DNA from: Burkholderia diffusa
GTDB lineage: Bacteria > Pseudomonadota > Gammaproteobacteria > Burkholderiales > Burkholderiaceae
Length of the DNA: 64,000 bases
Direction: 5' to 3'
Assembly (NCBI RefSeq): GCF_902499115.1
Contig: NZ_CABVPN010000018.1
Span: forward strand, 62,001-126,000
Shown: positions 55,342 through 64,000 of the stretch, piece after piece
Numbering within the stretch: the first letter of the stretch is position 1
How the letters are laid out: the number at the start of each line of letters is the position of its first letter
Position numbers and translations under genes: made by a program
Notes under the pieces: generated by a model
The model's input: only the letters and a program-made list of their open reading frames with translations
What the model was told of the DNA's origin: nothing
Database searches by the model: none

Positions 55342-56232
55342 ATGAGTGCCTCGAGTTCTGTTTCCGATTTCGTCACGGTGCGCGGCGTCAAGCTGCATGT
55401 GCGGCGCTGGGGCCGGCCCGATGCGCCGACGCTGTTCATGCTGCATGGCTGGATGGACGTCGCGGCATCGTTCCAGTTCGTCGTCGACGCGCTCGCGGGC
55501 GACTGGCAGGTGATCGCGCCGGATGCACGCGGCTTCGGCCTGTCCGACTGGCCGGTCGCGAGGCAGGGCGGCGGTCATTACTGGTTCCACGAGTACCTGG
55601 GCGACCTCGATGCGCTCGTCGATCACTATGCACCCACCGGCGAAGTCAATCTGGTCGGGCACAGCATGGGGGCCAACGTCGTGTGCCTGTACGCGGGCGC
55701 GCGCCCGGAGCGCGTGCGGCGCGTGGTCGACCTCGAAGGGTTCGGGCTCGCCCCCGCGCGGGCCGAGCAGGCGCCGCGCCGGCTGCGCGGCTGGCTCGAC
55801 GAGCTGCGCGAGCCGCCGGTGTTGCGCCCGTATGCGTCGCTCGACGACGTGGCGGCCCGGCTGATCAAGACCAATCCGCGGCTCGATCCGCACCGCGCCG
55901 CGTTCCTCGCCGCGCACTGGTCGAAGCGTGGCGATGACGGCCTCTACCACCTGCTGGCGGACCCCGCGCACAAGATGGCGGGCCCGCAGCTGTACCGGCT
56001 CGACGAGGTGATGGCCGTCTGGAAGCAGGTGCGCGCGAAGGTGCTGCACGTCGAGGCCGTCAATTCGCCGACGCTCGCGTATCTCGCCGGCGACATCCCG
56101 CTGCCGGAGTTCAAGGCGCGCTTCGGCGCGTTCCCCGACTGGCGCGAAAAGCTCGTCGAGGATGCCGGCCACATGGTTCATCACGACCAGCCGGAGCAGA
56201 TCGCGGCGCTGATCGAGGCGTTCTGCGCGTAG
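55342..56232 (+). CDS. Alpha/beta hydrolase
   Basis: 296 residues with start ATG 55342 (MSASSSVSDFVTVRGVKL). Oxyanion region FMLHGWMDVAASF, nucleophile elbow VGHSMGANVV, and His in EDAGHMVHHDQPE near residue 285 complete a plausible triad. A TATAAT lies at 55307-55312. It resembles epoxide hydrolase or haloalkane dehalogenase-like esterases; no substrate can be assigned. Confidence 0.83.
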   Translation: MSASSSVSDFVTVRGVKLHVRRWGRPDAPTLFMLHGWMDVAASFQFVVDALAGDWQVIAPDARGFGLSDWPVARQGGGHYWFHEYLGDLDALVDHYAPTGEVNLVGHSMGANVVCLYAGARPERVRRVVDLEGFGLAPARAEQAPRRLRGWLDELREPPVLRPYASLDDVAARLIKTNPRLDPHRAAFLAAHWSKRGDDGLYHLLADPAHKMAGPQLYRLDEVMAVWKQVRAKVLHVEAVNSPTLAYLAGDIPLPEFKARFGAFPDWREKLVEDAGHMVHHDQPEQIAALIEAFCA

Positions 56233-56311
56233 GCGTGTGGCGGCGGCGGGGCAGGCGGGCGGCGCAATTGCCGCATTGCAGTAGAATGAAGCTTCACCTG
56301 CCATATCGACA

Positions 56312-57142
56312 ATGAACGCTGATCTCCACTGCCATTCGAATGTTTCCGACGGGTTGCTGTCGCCTGCCGACGTCGCGCGCCGCGCCCATGCCGGCGGCGT
56401 GACCCTGTGGGCGCTGACCGACCACGACGAGATCGGCGGCCAGGCGGCGGCACGCAGCGAGGCGGAGGCGCTGGGGATGCGCTACCTGAGCGGCGTCGAG
56501 ATTTCGGTCACGTGGGCGTCGCGCACCGTGCACATCGTCGGGCTGAACATCGATCCGTCGAACCCGACGCTCGTCGACGGCCTCTACCGCACGCGCCACG
56601 GCCGCGCCGCGCGTGCGCGGGCGATTGCCGCGCAGCTCGAGACGCTCGGCATTCCCGGCGCGTACGAAGGCGCGCTGAAGTACGTATCGAATCCCGACCT
56701 GATCTCGCGCACCCACTTCGCGCGCTTCCTGGTCGAGAACGGCCATGCCGAATCGACCTCCGATGTGTTCGACCGCCTGCTCGGCGACGGCAAGCCCGGG
56801 TTCGTCCCGCACCGCTGGGCGACGTTGTCCGACGCCGTTGCATGGATTCGCGCGGCGGGCGGCGAGGCCGTGGTCGCGCACCCGGGCCGCTACCGCTACA
56901 CGCCGGTCGAATTCGATGCGTTTTTCGGTGAATTCATCGATCTCGGCGGCCGCGCGATCGAGGTCATTACGGGCAGCCACACGCCCGACCAGTACCGCGA
57001 ATACGCGGACGTCGCGCGCCGCTTCGGCTTCGAGGTGTCGCGCGGCTCGGATTTCCATGCGCCGGGCGAGGGTCGCATCGAGCTCGGCAGCCTGCCGCCT
57101 TTGCCGCCCGACCTGAAACCGCTCTGGGAGCGCTGGCTCTGA
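56312..57142 (+). CDS. rnm: PHP-domain phosphoesterase, RNase AM (YciV/TrpH) type
   Basis: 276-residue PHP-domain enzyme. Metal ligands: MNADLHCHSNVSDGLLSP, ALTDHDEIGG, and later RTHFARFLV, HPGRYRYTP and RGSDFHAPGE. The E. coli homologue is a 5'-3' exoribonuclease maturing rRNA 5' ends, and other members hydrolyse 3',5'-nucleoside bisphosphates. A TAGAAT -10-like box lies near 56282. It precedes the YciO-type gene, as in many proteobacteria. Confidence 0.88.
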   Translation: MNADLHCHSNVSDGLLSPADVARRAHAGGVTLWALTDHDEIGGQAAARSEAEALGMRYLSGVEISVTWASRTVHIVGLNIDPSNPTLVDGLYRTRHGRAARARAIAAQLETLGIPGAYEGALKYVSNPDLISRTHFARFLVENGHAESTSDVFDRLLGDGKPGFVPHRWATLSDAVAWIRAAGGEAVVAHPGRYRYTPVEFDAFFGEFIDLGGRAIEVITGSHTPDQYREYADVARRFGFEVSRGSDFHAPGEGRIELGSLPPLPPDLKPLWERWL

Positions 57143-57214
57143 CGTACCGCGGCCGCTTGCCGCTGGCGCTGCCGCCGAGGTGCGCATCCGACTTCTCCCT
57201 CTTTACGTGTCCCC

Positions 57215-57847
57215 ATGTCCCAGTTCTTCAGGATTCATCCGGATAATCCGCAGCCGCGCCTGATCAAGCAGGCCGCGGACATCGTCAGCAAGGGCGGTGT
57301 GATCGCGATGCCGACCGATTCGAGCTACGCGCTCGCGTGCCACCTCGATGACAAGGATGCAGTCGAGCGCGTGCGCCGCATCCGCGGCCTCGACGAGAAG
57401 CAGCACCTGTCGCTGCTCGTGCGCGACCTGTCGGAACTGGCCAACTTCGCGATGGTGGACAATCGTCAGTACCGGCAGATCAAGTCGGTGACGCCGGGCC
57501 CGTACGTGTTCATCCTGCAGGCGACGAAGGAAGTGCCGCGTCGTCTGTCGCACCCGTCGCGCAAGACGATCGGGCTGCGCGTGCCCGATCACGCGATTAC
57601 GCTCGCGCTGCTCGAATCGCTCGGCCAGCCGCTGCTTGGCACGACGCTGATCCTGCCGCCGGACGACGAGCCGCTGAACGATCCCGACGATATCCGCGCG
57701 CGGCTCGAGAAGCAGGTCGATCTCGTGATCGACGGTGGTGCGTGTCCGCGCGAACCGTCGACGGTGATCGACCTGACGGGCGACGAGCCGCAGCTCGTGC
57801 GTGCCGGGCGCGGTGCGCTCGAACCGTTCGGGCTTTCGGCCGCGTAA
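57215..57847 (+). CDS. yciO: L-threonylcarbamoyladenylate synthase-type protein (YciO family)
   Basis: 210 residues of the Sua5/YciO/YrdC family, which makes threonylcarbamoyl-AMP for t6A in tRNA. Signature motifs: GGVIAMPTDSSYALAC, RIRGLDEKQHLSLL, and KTIGLRVPDHAITLALLESLGQPLLGTTL. The sequence and neighbourhood (after rnm, before trpS) fit YciO rather than TsaC; activity of YciO itself is less certain. Confidence 0.88.
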   Translation: MSQFFRIHPDNPQPRLIKQAADIVSKGGVIAMPTDSSYALACHLDDKDAVERVRRIRGLDEKQHLSLLVRDLSELANFAMVDNRQYRQIKSVTPGPYVFILQATKEVPRRLSHPSRKTIGLRVPDHAITLALLESLGQPLLGTTLILPPDDEPLNDPDDIRARLEKQVDLVIDGGACPREPSTVIDLTGDEPQLVRAGRGALEPFGLSAA

Positions 57848-57892
57848 GCGCCATTCATTTTTGCGCGAGTGCGCTTGTTACAATAACGCGAT

Positions 57893-58555
57893 ATGGACGC
57901 TTCCCTGATACAGACCATCGCCGTCTACGCGCTGCCCGTGATCTTCGCGATCACGTTGCACGAGGCTGCGCACGGCTATGCCGCGCGCCTGCTCGGCGAC
58001 AACACCGCCTACATGATGGGGCGCGTGTCGTTCAACCCGATGCGCCACATCGATCCGCTCGGCACGATCGCGATCCCGCTCGCGATGTATTTCCTGACGG
58101 GCGGCGCGTTCCTGTTTGGCTATGCGAAACCGGTGCCGGTATCGTTCGGCAACCTGCGCGATCCGCGCTGGGGCAGCCTATGGGTGTCGCTGGCTGGCCC
58201 GGCCTGCAACTTCGTGCAGGCACTGATCTGGGGCGTGCTGACCATCGTACTGCCCGCTGCCGGCATCGACGAGCCGTTCTTCACGCGGATGGCCTACGCA
58301 GGCGTCAGCGCGAACCTGGTGCTCGGCGTGCTGAACCTGTTTCCGCTGCCGCCGCTCGACGGCGGCCGCATCCTGGCGGCGCTGCTGCCGCCGAAGCAAT
58401 CGATCGCGCTGTCGCGAATCGAGCCGTACGGTTTCATCATCGTCCTCGTGCTGGTCTCGACGGGCGTGCTGACGAACTTCTGGCTGCGGCCGCTCGTGAA
58501 TGCCGCGGCCGGCGTGCTGAGCGCCATCCTGTCTCCCTTCGCCTCGCTTTTCTAA
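57893..58555 (+). CDS. Site-2 protease-type membrane metalloprotease (M50)
   Basis: 220-residue polytopic inner-membrane zinc protease. HExxH is in ITLHEAAHGYAARLLGD, residues 23-27; the third zinc ligand Asp is in NLFPLPPLDGGRIL near residue 150. About six hydrophobic segments; no PDZ domain, so a minimal Rip2/YwhC-like enzyme. It is placed 9 bp before trpS and is probably co-transcribed; its regulated substrate is unknown. Confidence 0.9.
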   Translation: MDASLIQTIAVYALPVIFAITLHEAAHGYAARLLGDNTAYMMGRVSFNPMRHIDPLGTIAIPLAMYFLTGGAFLFGYAKPVPVSFGNLRDPRWGSLWVSLAGPACNFVQALIWGVLTIVLPAAGIDEPFFTRMAYAGVSANLVLGVLNLFPLPPLDGGRILAALLPPKQSIALSRIEPYGFIIVLVLVSTGVLTNFWLRPLVNAAAGVLSAILSPFASLF

Positions 58556-58563
58556 CGACAATC

Positions 58564-59766
<1,203 letters not shown>

Positions 59767-59775
59767 CCTGACGGC

Positions 59776-60378
59776 ATGCGCGAACCTGTCATTGCCGCCG
59801 CGGGCGGCCACGTGGCCCAGACCGAACCGTCGCGCTGGGTCGCCCGCTGGTCGCGGCTCGTCCCGGCGAGCGGCACGGTGCTCGACGTCGCCGCGGGCGG
59901 TGGTCGCCATGCACGCTGGTTTGCGTCGCACGGGCATCCAGTCGTCGCGCTCGACCGCGATGCGGCCGCGCTGGCCGCTTTGCGCACGATTCCCGGTGTC
60001 GATGTGCGCGACGCCGATCTCGAGGGTGCGCCCTGGCCGCTGCCGGCCGGTGCGTCGTTCGCGGCGGTGATCGTCACCCATTATCTGCATCGCCCGCTCT
60101 GGCCCCGACTGCTCGATGCGGTGGCGCCGGGCGGCGTGCTGATCTACGAAACCTTCGCGCAAGGAAACGAAACGGTCGGCAAGCCGTCCAATCCTGCGTT
60201 CCTGCTCGCCCCGGGCGAGTTGCTGGACGCGGTGCGCGGCCGCCTGCGGGTGGTTGCGTACGAGGACGGATTCGTCGCCGCGCCGCGCGAGGCGTTCGTG
60301 CAGCGCATCTGCGCGGTACGCGAGGGCGCGACCCCGACAGCGGGGGCGGGAATTCCACGTTACGAACTGCCCGGCTAA
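59776..60378 (+). CDS. SAM-dependent methyltransferase, class I
   Basis: 200 residues. AdoMet motif I LDVAAGGGRHARW (about residues 36-48), acidic residue at the end of beta-2 (VVALDRDAAAL), and motif HYLHRPLWPRLLDAV. Closest in type to the TehB/UbiE-like small-molecule methyltransferases; substrate unknown. It lies 9 bp after trpS. Its stop is close to the dapA promoter. Confidence 0.83.
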   Translation: MREPVIAAAGGHVAQTEPSRWVARWSRLVPASGTVLDVAAGGGRHARWFASHGHPVVALDRDAAALAALRTIPGVDVRDADLEGAPWPLPAGASFAAVIVTHYLHRPLWPRLLDAVAPGGVLIYETFAQGNETVGKPSNPAFLLAPGELLDAVRGRLRVVAYEDGFVAAPREAFVQRICAVREGATPTAGAGIPRYELPG

Positions 60379-60383
60379 TCCGC

Positions 60384-60389
60384 TACAAT
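60384..60389 (+). promoter_or_regulatory. Probable -10 box of the dapA promoter
   Basis: TACAAT, 36 bp before the dapA ATG; no good -35 hexamer is evident inside the upstream gene's end. Confidence 0.45.
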
Positions 60390-60425
60390 CTCAACGTTTA
60401 CCGGTACAACAATCAATCGCGTTTC

Positions 60426-61328
<903 letters not shown>

Positions 61329-61439
61329 TGCTCAGGCGGCCGCGTCCTGCGGCCGCCGGCTCGACCCCTCATCAACCCGCACCGGCCGGCTCCGTCCGGC
61401 GCCGCTCCTGACGAGCGTTCTAGCAAGACGAAGGATTTC

Positions 61440-62585
61440 ATGAAACGTTTCGCCTTTTCCTCTCGCGCCATCCAGGTTTCGGTGGTGGCGCTGGCGCTGG
61501 GCGCGCTCGCCGGCTGCGATACGCTGAACGATTATCTGGCTCCTGACCGGGTCAACTACAAGAACACGGGTTCGGCGCCGCCGCTCGCGGTGCCGAGCGA
61601 CCTGAAGCCGGTGCCGACGACCCAGCAGTTCGTCGCGCCGCCGAGCAACGCTGGTCTCGGCACGCTGCCGCCGCGGGCGACGACGGCCGCCGGCAACGCG
61701 ACCGACGGTGTCCCGAGCGCGCAGGATCCGCTCGGCATGCATATCGAGCGCGACGGCGACCGCCGCTGGCTCGTCGTGGACGGGCGCACGCCCGAGCAGC
61801 TGTGGCCGATCCTGAAGGAATTCTGGCAGGAGAATGGGTTTTCGCTGAAGACCGACGCGCCGTCGACCGGCATCATGGCCACCGACTGGGCCGAGAACCG
61901 CGCGAACATTCCCGATGACTGGTTCCGCCGCACGATCGGCAAGGTCATCGACTTCGCGTACTCGTCGGGCACGCGCGACCGTTTCCGCACGCTCGTGAAC
62001 CGCACGCCGGACGGCAACACCGACATCTCGATCACGCACAGCGCGATGGAGGAAATGATGGTCGGCCCGCAGGGCGGCACGTCGTCGCGCTGGGAAGAGC
62101 GTCCGCGCAATCCGGTGCTCGAGGCTGTGTTCCTGACGAAGCTGATGCAGAAGTTCGGCCTGAGCGACGCGCAGGCGAAGCAACTGCTGACCGATGCGCG
62201 TCCCGCGACGGCGCCGGCGCAGGTGAGCGATACGAGCAGCGGTGCCGCGACGCTGCAACTGGCGGAATCGTTCGACCGTGCGTGGCTGCGCGTCGGTCTC
62301 GCGCTCGACCGCACCAACTTCGCGGTCGACAATCGCGACCGCGAGAAGGGCCTGTACACGGTCCGTTACGCGAACACGATGGAAGAGCTCAAGCGCGACG
62401 GGCTGTTCGGCAAGCTGTTCTACGGCGGCCCGTCGGCGGCCAAGCCGGGCAAGGAATACCTGGTCAATGTGCGCGCGCAGGGCAGTGGCGGCACGCAGGT
62501 CGCGGTGGTCGACGCGACCGGCAAGGTCGACAACTCGTCGGACGCGCAGCGGATCATTTCGCTGCTGCACGCCCAGTTGAACTGA
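61440..62585 (+). CDS. bamC: Outer membrane protein assembly factor BamC (NlpB)
   Basis: 381-residue lipoprotein subunit of the BAM complex. Signal peptide with lipobox LAGC (Cys about residue 25) in LGALAGCDTLNDYLAPDR. The unstructured N-terminal lasso with the DYLAPDRVNYKN-like conserved stretch precedes two helix-grip domains. Length agrees with E. coli BamC (344) plus extra linker. dapA-bamC gene order is conserved in proteobacteria. Confidence 0.94.
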   Translation: MKRFAFSSRAIQVSVVALALGALAGCDTLNDYLAPDRVNYKNTGSAPPLAVPSDLKPVPTTQQFVAPPSNAGLGTLPPRATTAAGNATDGVPSAQDPLGMHIERDGDRRWLVVDGRTPEQLWPILKEFWQENGFSLKTDAPSTGIMATDWAENRANIPDDWFRRTIGKVIDFAYSSGTRDRFRTLVNRTPDGNTDISITHSAMEEMMVGPQGGTSSRWEERPRNPVLEAVFLTKLMQKFGLSDAQAKQLLTDARPATAPAQVSDTSSGAATLQLAESFDRAWLRVGLALDRTNFAVDNRDREKGLYTVRYANTMEELKRDGLFGKLFYGGPSAAKPGKEYLVNVRAQGSGGTQVAVVDATGKVDNSSDAQRIISLLHAQLN

Positions 62586-62589
62586 TCGC

Positions 62590-63366
62590 GTGCGCTTCGC
62601 CAGCCTCGGTAGCGGCAGCGAAGGCAACGCGCTGGTCGTCGAGGTCGCGAGCGGCACGACGACCACCCGCGTGCTGCTCGACTGCGGTTTTTCAGCGAAG
62701 GAGGTCGAGCGCCGCCTCGGCCGCCTGAATCTCGGCATCGACGATCTCGATGCGATCCTCATCACCCACGAACACAGTGACCACGTCGGTAGCGCGCTGA
62801 CGCTCGCGCGGCGCGGGTCGCTGCCGCTCTACATGAGCTGGGGCACGGCACGCGCGGTGGGCGCGGACGAAGCCGATGTCGATCTCCACGTGTTGTGGGG
62901 CGACGAGACAGCCGCGATTCGCGATCTGGCCGTGATGCCATATACGGTGCCCCATGACGCGCGGGAACCGCTCCAGTTCGTCTTCATGGACGGTTGCCGC
63001 CGGCTCGGCGTGCTGACCGACGTCGGGATGGCCACGCCGCATATCACGGCCGTTCTGAGCGGTTGTGACGCGCTGGTGCTCGAATCCAACCACGATACCG
63101 AGATGCTCGCCGGGAGCCGCTATCCGCAGTCGCTGAAGGCGCGGATCGGTGGCAATCACGGCCACCTGAGCAACGCCGCCGCCGCGGGCATCCTCGCATC
63201 GCTCGAACGCAGCCGCCTCCAGCACCTCGTCGCGGCGCACCTGAGCCAGCAGAACAACCGGCCCGAGCTGGCCCGCCAGGCATTGGCCGGCGTGCTGGGA
63301 ACGGACGGGGAGGAAGTGGTCGTGGCCACGCAGGACGCGGGCTTCGACTGGCTGACGCTCGGCTGA
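62590..63366 (+). CDS. Metallo-beta-lactamase-fold hydrolase (YycJ/WalJ-like)
   Basis: 258 residues, with start GTG 62590 immediately after bamC (4-bp gap). Zinc motif HEHSDH at residues 60-65; further His/Asp ligands in LTDVGMATP, ALVLESNHD, and NHGHLSN. The family is related to RNase Z and DNA/RNA exonucleases (YycJ); the exact substrate is not known. It may be translationally coupled to bamC. Confidence 0.9.
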   Translation: MRFASLGSGSEGNALVVEVASGTTTTRVLLDCGFSAKEVERRLGRLNLGIDDLDAILITHEHSDHVGSALTLARRGSLPLYMSWGTARAVGADEADVDLHVLWGDETAAIRDLAVMPYTVPHDAREPLQFVFMDGCRRLGVLTDVGMATPHITAVLSGCDALVLESNHDTEMLAGSRYPQSLKARIGGNHGHLSNAAAAGILASLERSRLQHLVAAHLSQQNNRPELARQALAGVLGTDGEEVVVATQDAGFDWLTLG

Positions 63367-63444
63367 GCAGGCGAAGGATCGGACGTCCGGGACGGCTCTT
63401 GGCCGGTCCTGCCGCCGGATACGATGCGCGCAACCGACAGACGT

Positions 63445-63478
63445 AAAAAAACCGGCCCGAAGGGCCGGTTTTTTTTCA
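63445..63478. terminator. Bidirectional terminator after the MBL-fold gene
   Basis: Perfect 14-bp stem AAAAAAACCGGCCC (63445-63458), loop GAA, GGGCCGGTTTTTTT (63462-63475), then T. Shared with the convergent lipoprotein gene. Confidence 0.93.
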
Positions 63479-63492
63479 GCTGATGCTGAGGC

Positions 63493-63756
63493 TTACTGGC
63501 TTGCGCCCGAAGCCGGAGCAGCCGTCGCTGCCGAAGCAGCCGACGCCACAGCAGCAGCTGCGTCGCTCGCAGCAGCCGTAGCCGACGAAGCAGCAGCAGC
63601 TGCGTCGCTCGCAGCACCAGCAACTGCCGAAGCAGCCGACGAAGCAGCAGCCGATGCGTCGCTAGCAGCCGACGAAGCAGCTTGATCAGCGCTCTTGTTG
63701 CAAGCAGCCAGTGCAACAGCAGCCAACAGGGAAGCTACGAGGAGGGATTTCTTCAT
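63493..63756 (-). CDS. Small alanine/serine-rich lipoprotein
   Basis: 87 residues. Lys-rich N terminus MKKSLLVASLLAAVALAAC with lipobox Cys at residue 19; mature part after Cys begins NKSADQAA. Almost all the remaining residues are Ala, Ser or Asp with one Pro-rich tail, arranged as repeats of AS(D/S)A-like units, which could form a single amphipathic or polar helix. Start ATG 63756; a GTG 6 bp upstream is possible. Function unknown. A promoter TATAAT lies on the minus strand at 63893-63888. Confidence 0.8.
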   Translation of the reverse strand: MKKSLLVASLLAAVALAACNKSADQAASSAASDASAAASSAASAVAGAASDAAAAASSATAAASDAAAAVASAASAATAAPASGASQ

Positions 63757-63887
63757 GATCACGTCCTTTTATGGTTAAAGGTAAGCAACAGCGCGAAACA
63801 ATACCGGTAATGTGCTCCAACACCGACCTGGGCCGCTGGTGGAGACGCACTTCTAGAGCGTGAATCTTCCCTACGGCTTGGGCGGAA

Positions 63888-63893
63888 ATTATA
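63888..63893 (-). promoter_or_regulatory. -10 box of the small lipoprotein promoter
   Basis: On the minus strand TATAAT (63893-63888) with a weak TCGACG about 17 bp further upstream. The predicted leader is about 125 nt, long for so small a gene. Confidence 0.6.
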
Positions 63894-64000
63894 TGCACTT
63901 TCCTATCGACCGTCGACAAATGCGGGGTCAATACGTTGTCTTTCCCATACAGAATTTGATCTGCACGGGCATACGGGGCGGCTCACTAAATCCGGTTTCC
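63894..64000. other. Right edge of the window
   Basis: No gene is supported in the last 107 bases; the sequence is less GC-rich than average and is upstream of the small lipoprotein promoter. Confidence 0.5.

Noticed and set aside
63493..63720. Tandem GCAGC-rich repeats resembling a CRISPR or VNTR
   Set aside because: They are in-frame Ala/Ser codons of a lipoprotein; there are no unique spacers. Length variation remains possible and is listed as a finding.

Overview
The window reads as core chromosome of a Burkholderia species, most probably of the Burkholderia cepacia complex. It is very GC-rich with strong third-position GC bias, and its gene order and protein sequences are those of a betaproteobacterial chromosome 1: fixLJ-type sensor pair next to aceE-aceF-lpdA, an iscRSUA-hscBA-fdx-iscX operon, pyrG-kdsA-eno-ftsB, and a phasin gene. 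The species call is inference; no 16S rRNA gene is present. No insertion sequence, prophage, integrase, CRISPR array or plasmid function is visible, and nearly all of the window is ordinary, densely packed housekeeping sequence.

Layout. 1-4696: the end of ntrB, then ntrC and a prolyl-oligopeptidase-family peptidase. 4723-7904: xthA (-), initiator tRNA-Met with a near-consensus promoter, an Asp/Glu racemase (-) and dinB preceded by an SOS box. 7967-14561, all minus: prlC, folD and a FixJ/FixL-type two-component pair. 14835-21292: the pyruvate dehydrogenase genes aceE-aceF-lpdA, with a hairpin element between aceF and lpdA. 21511-24791: phasin (-), a 654-bp gene-free region, the PBP7-type endopeptidase pbpG, and an IclR regulator (-). 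24977-28085: lutA-lutB, a small exported or membrane protein and a low-molecular-weight phosphatase. 28134-34203: the complete ISC iron-sulfur assembly operon with tandem IscR sites in front and a strong terminator behind.

34247-40977, all minus: a glycine-zipper protein, lysS, prfB (with its programmed +1 frameshift intact), recJ and a poorly characterised conserved protein. 41142-47477: lolC-lolD, tatD, comEC and a hydrolase. 47652-52059: pyrG-kdsA-eno-ftsB. 52155-54154, minus: a Gly/Tyr-rich lipoprotein, hslO (Hsp33) and a gamma-type carbonic anhydrase homologue. 54285-60378: a ferritin-like protein, a hydrolase, rnm, a YciO-type protein, an M50 membrane protease, trpS and a methyltransferase. 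60426-63366: dapA, bamC and a metallo-beta-lactamase-fold hydrolase. The window ends with a small, extremely Ala/Ser-rich lipoprotein gene (-).

The genes serve central metabolism (pyruvate to acetyl-CoA, enolase, lysine, CTP and KDO synthesis), iron-sulfur assembly, translation, repair and recombination, envelope biogenesis, and regulation of nitrogen and possibly oxygen responses. I found no convincing new multi-gene system. The most distinctive observations are a four-cysteine motif in TrpRS resembling the 4Fe-4S site of Thermotoga TrpRS, a C10 homopolymer where the iclR ribosome-binding site should be, a near-leaderless SOS-regulated dinB, two PhaR-like operators flanking the phaP promoter, a FixL homologue without the usual haem histidine, and an 11-bp hairpin element inside the pyruvate dehydrogenase operon.
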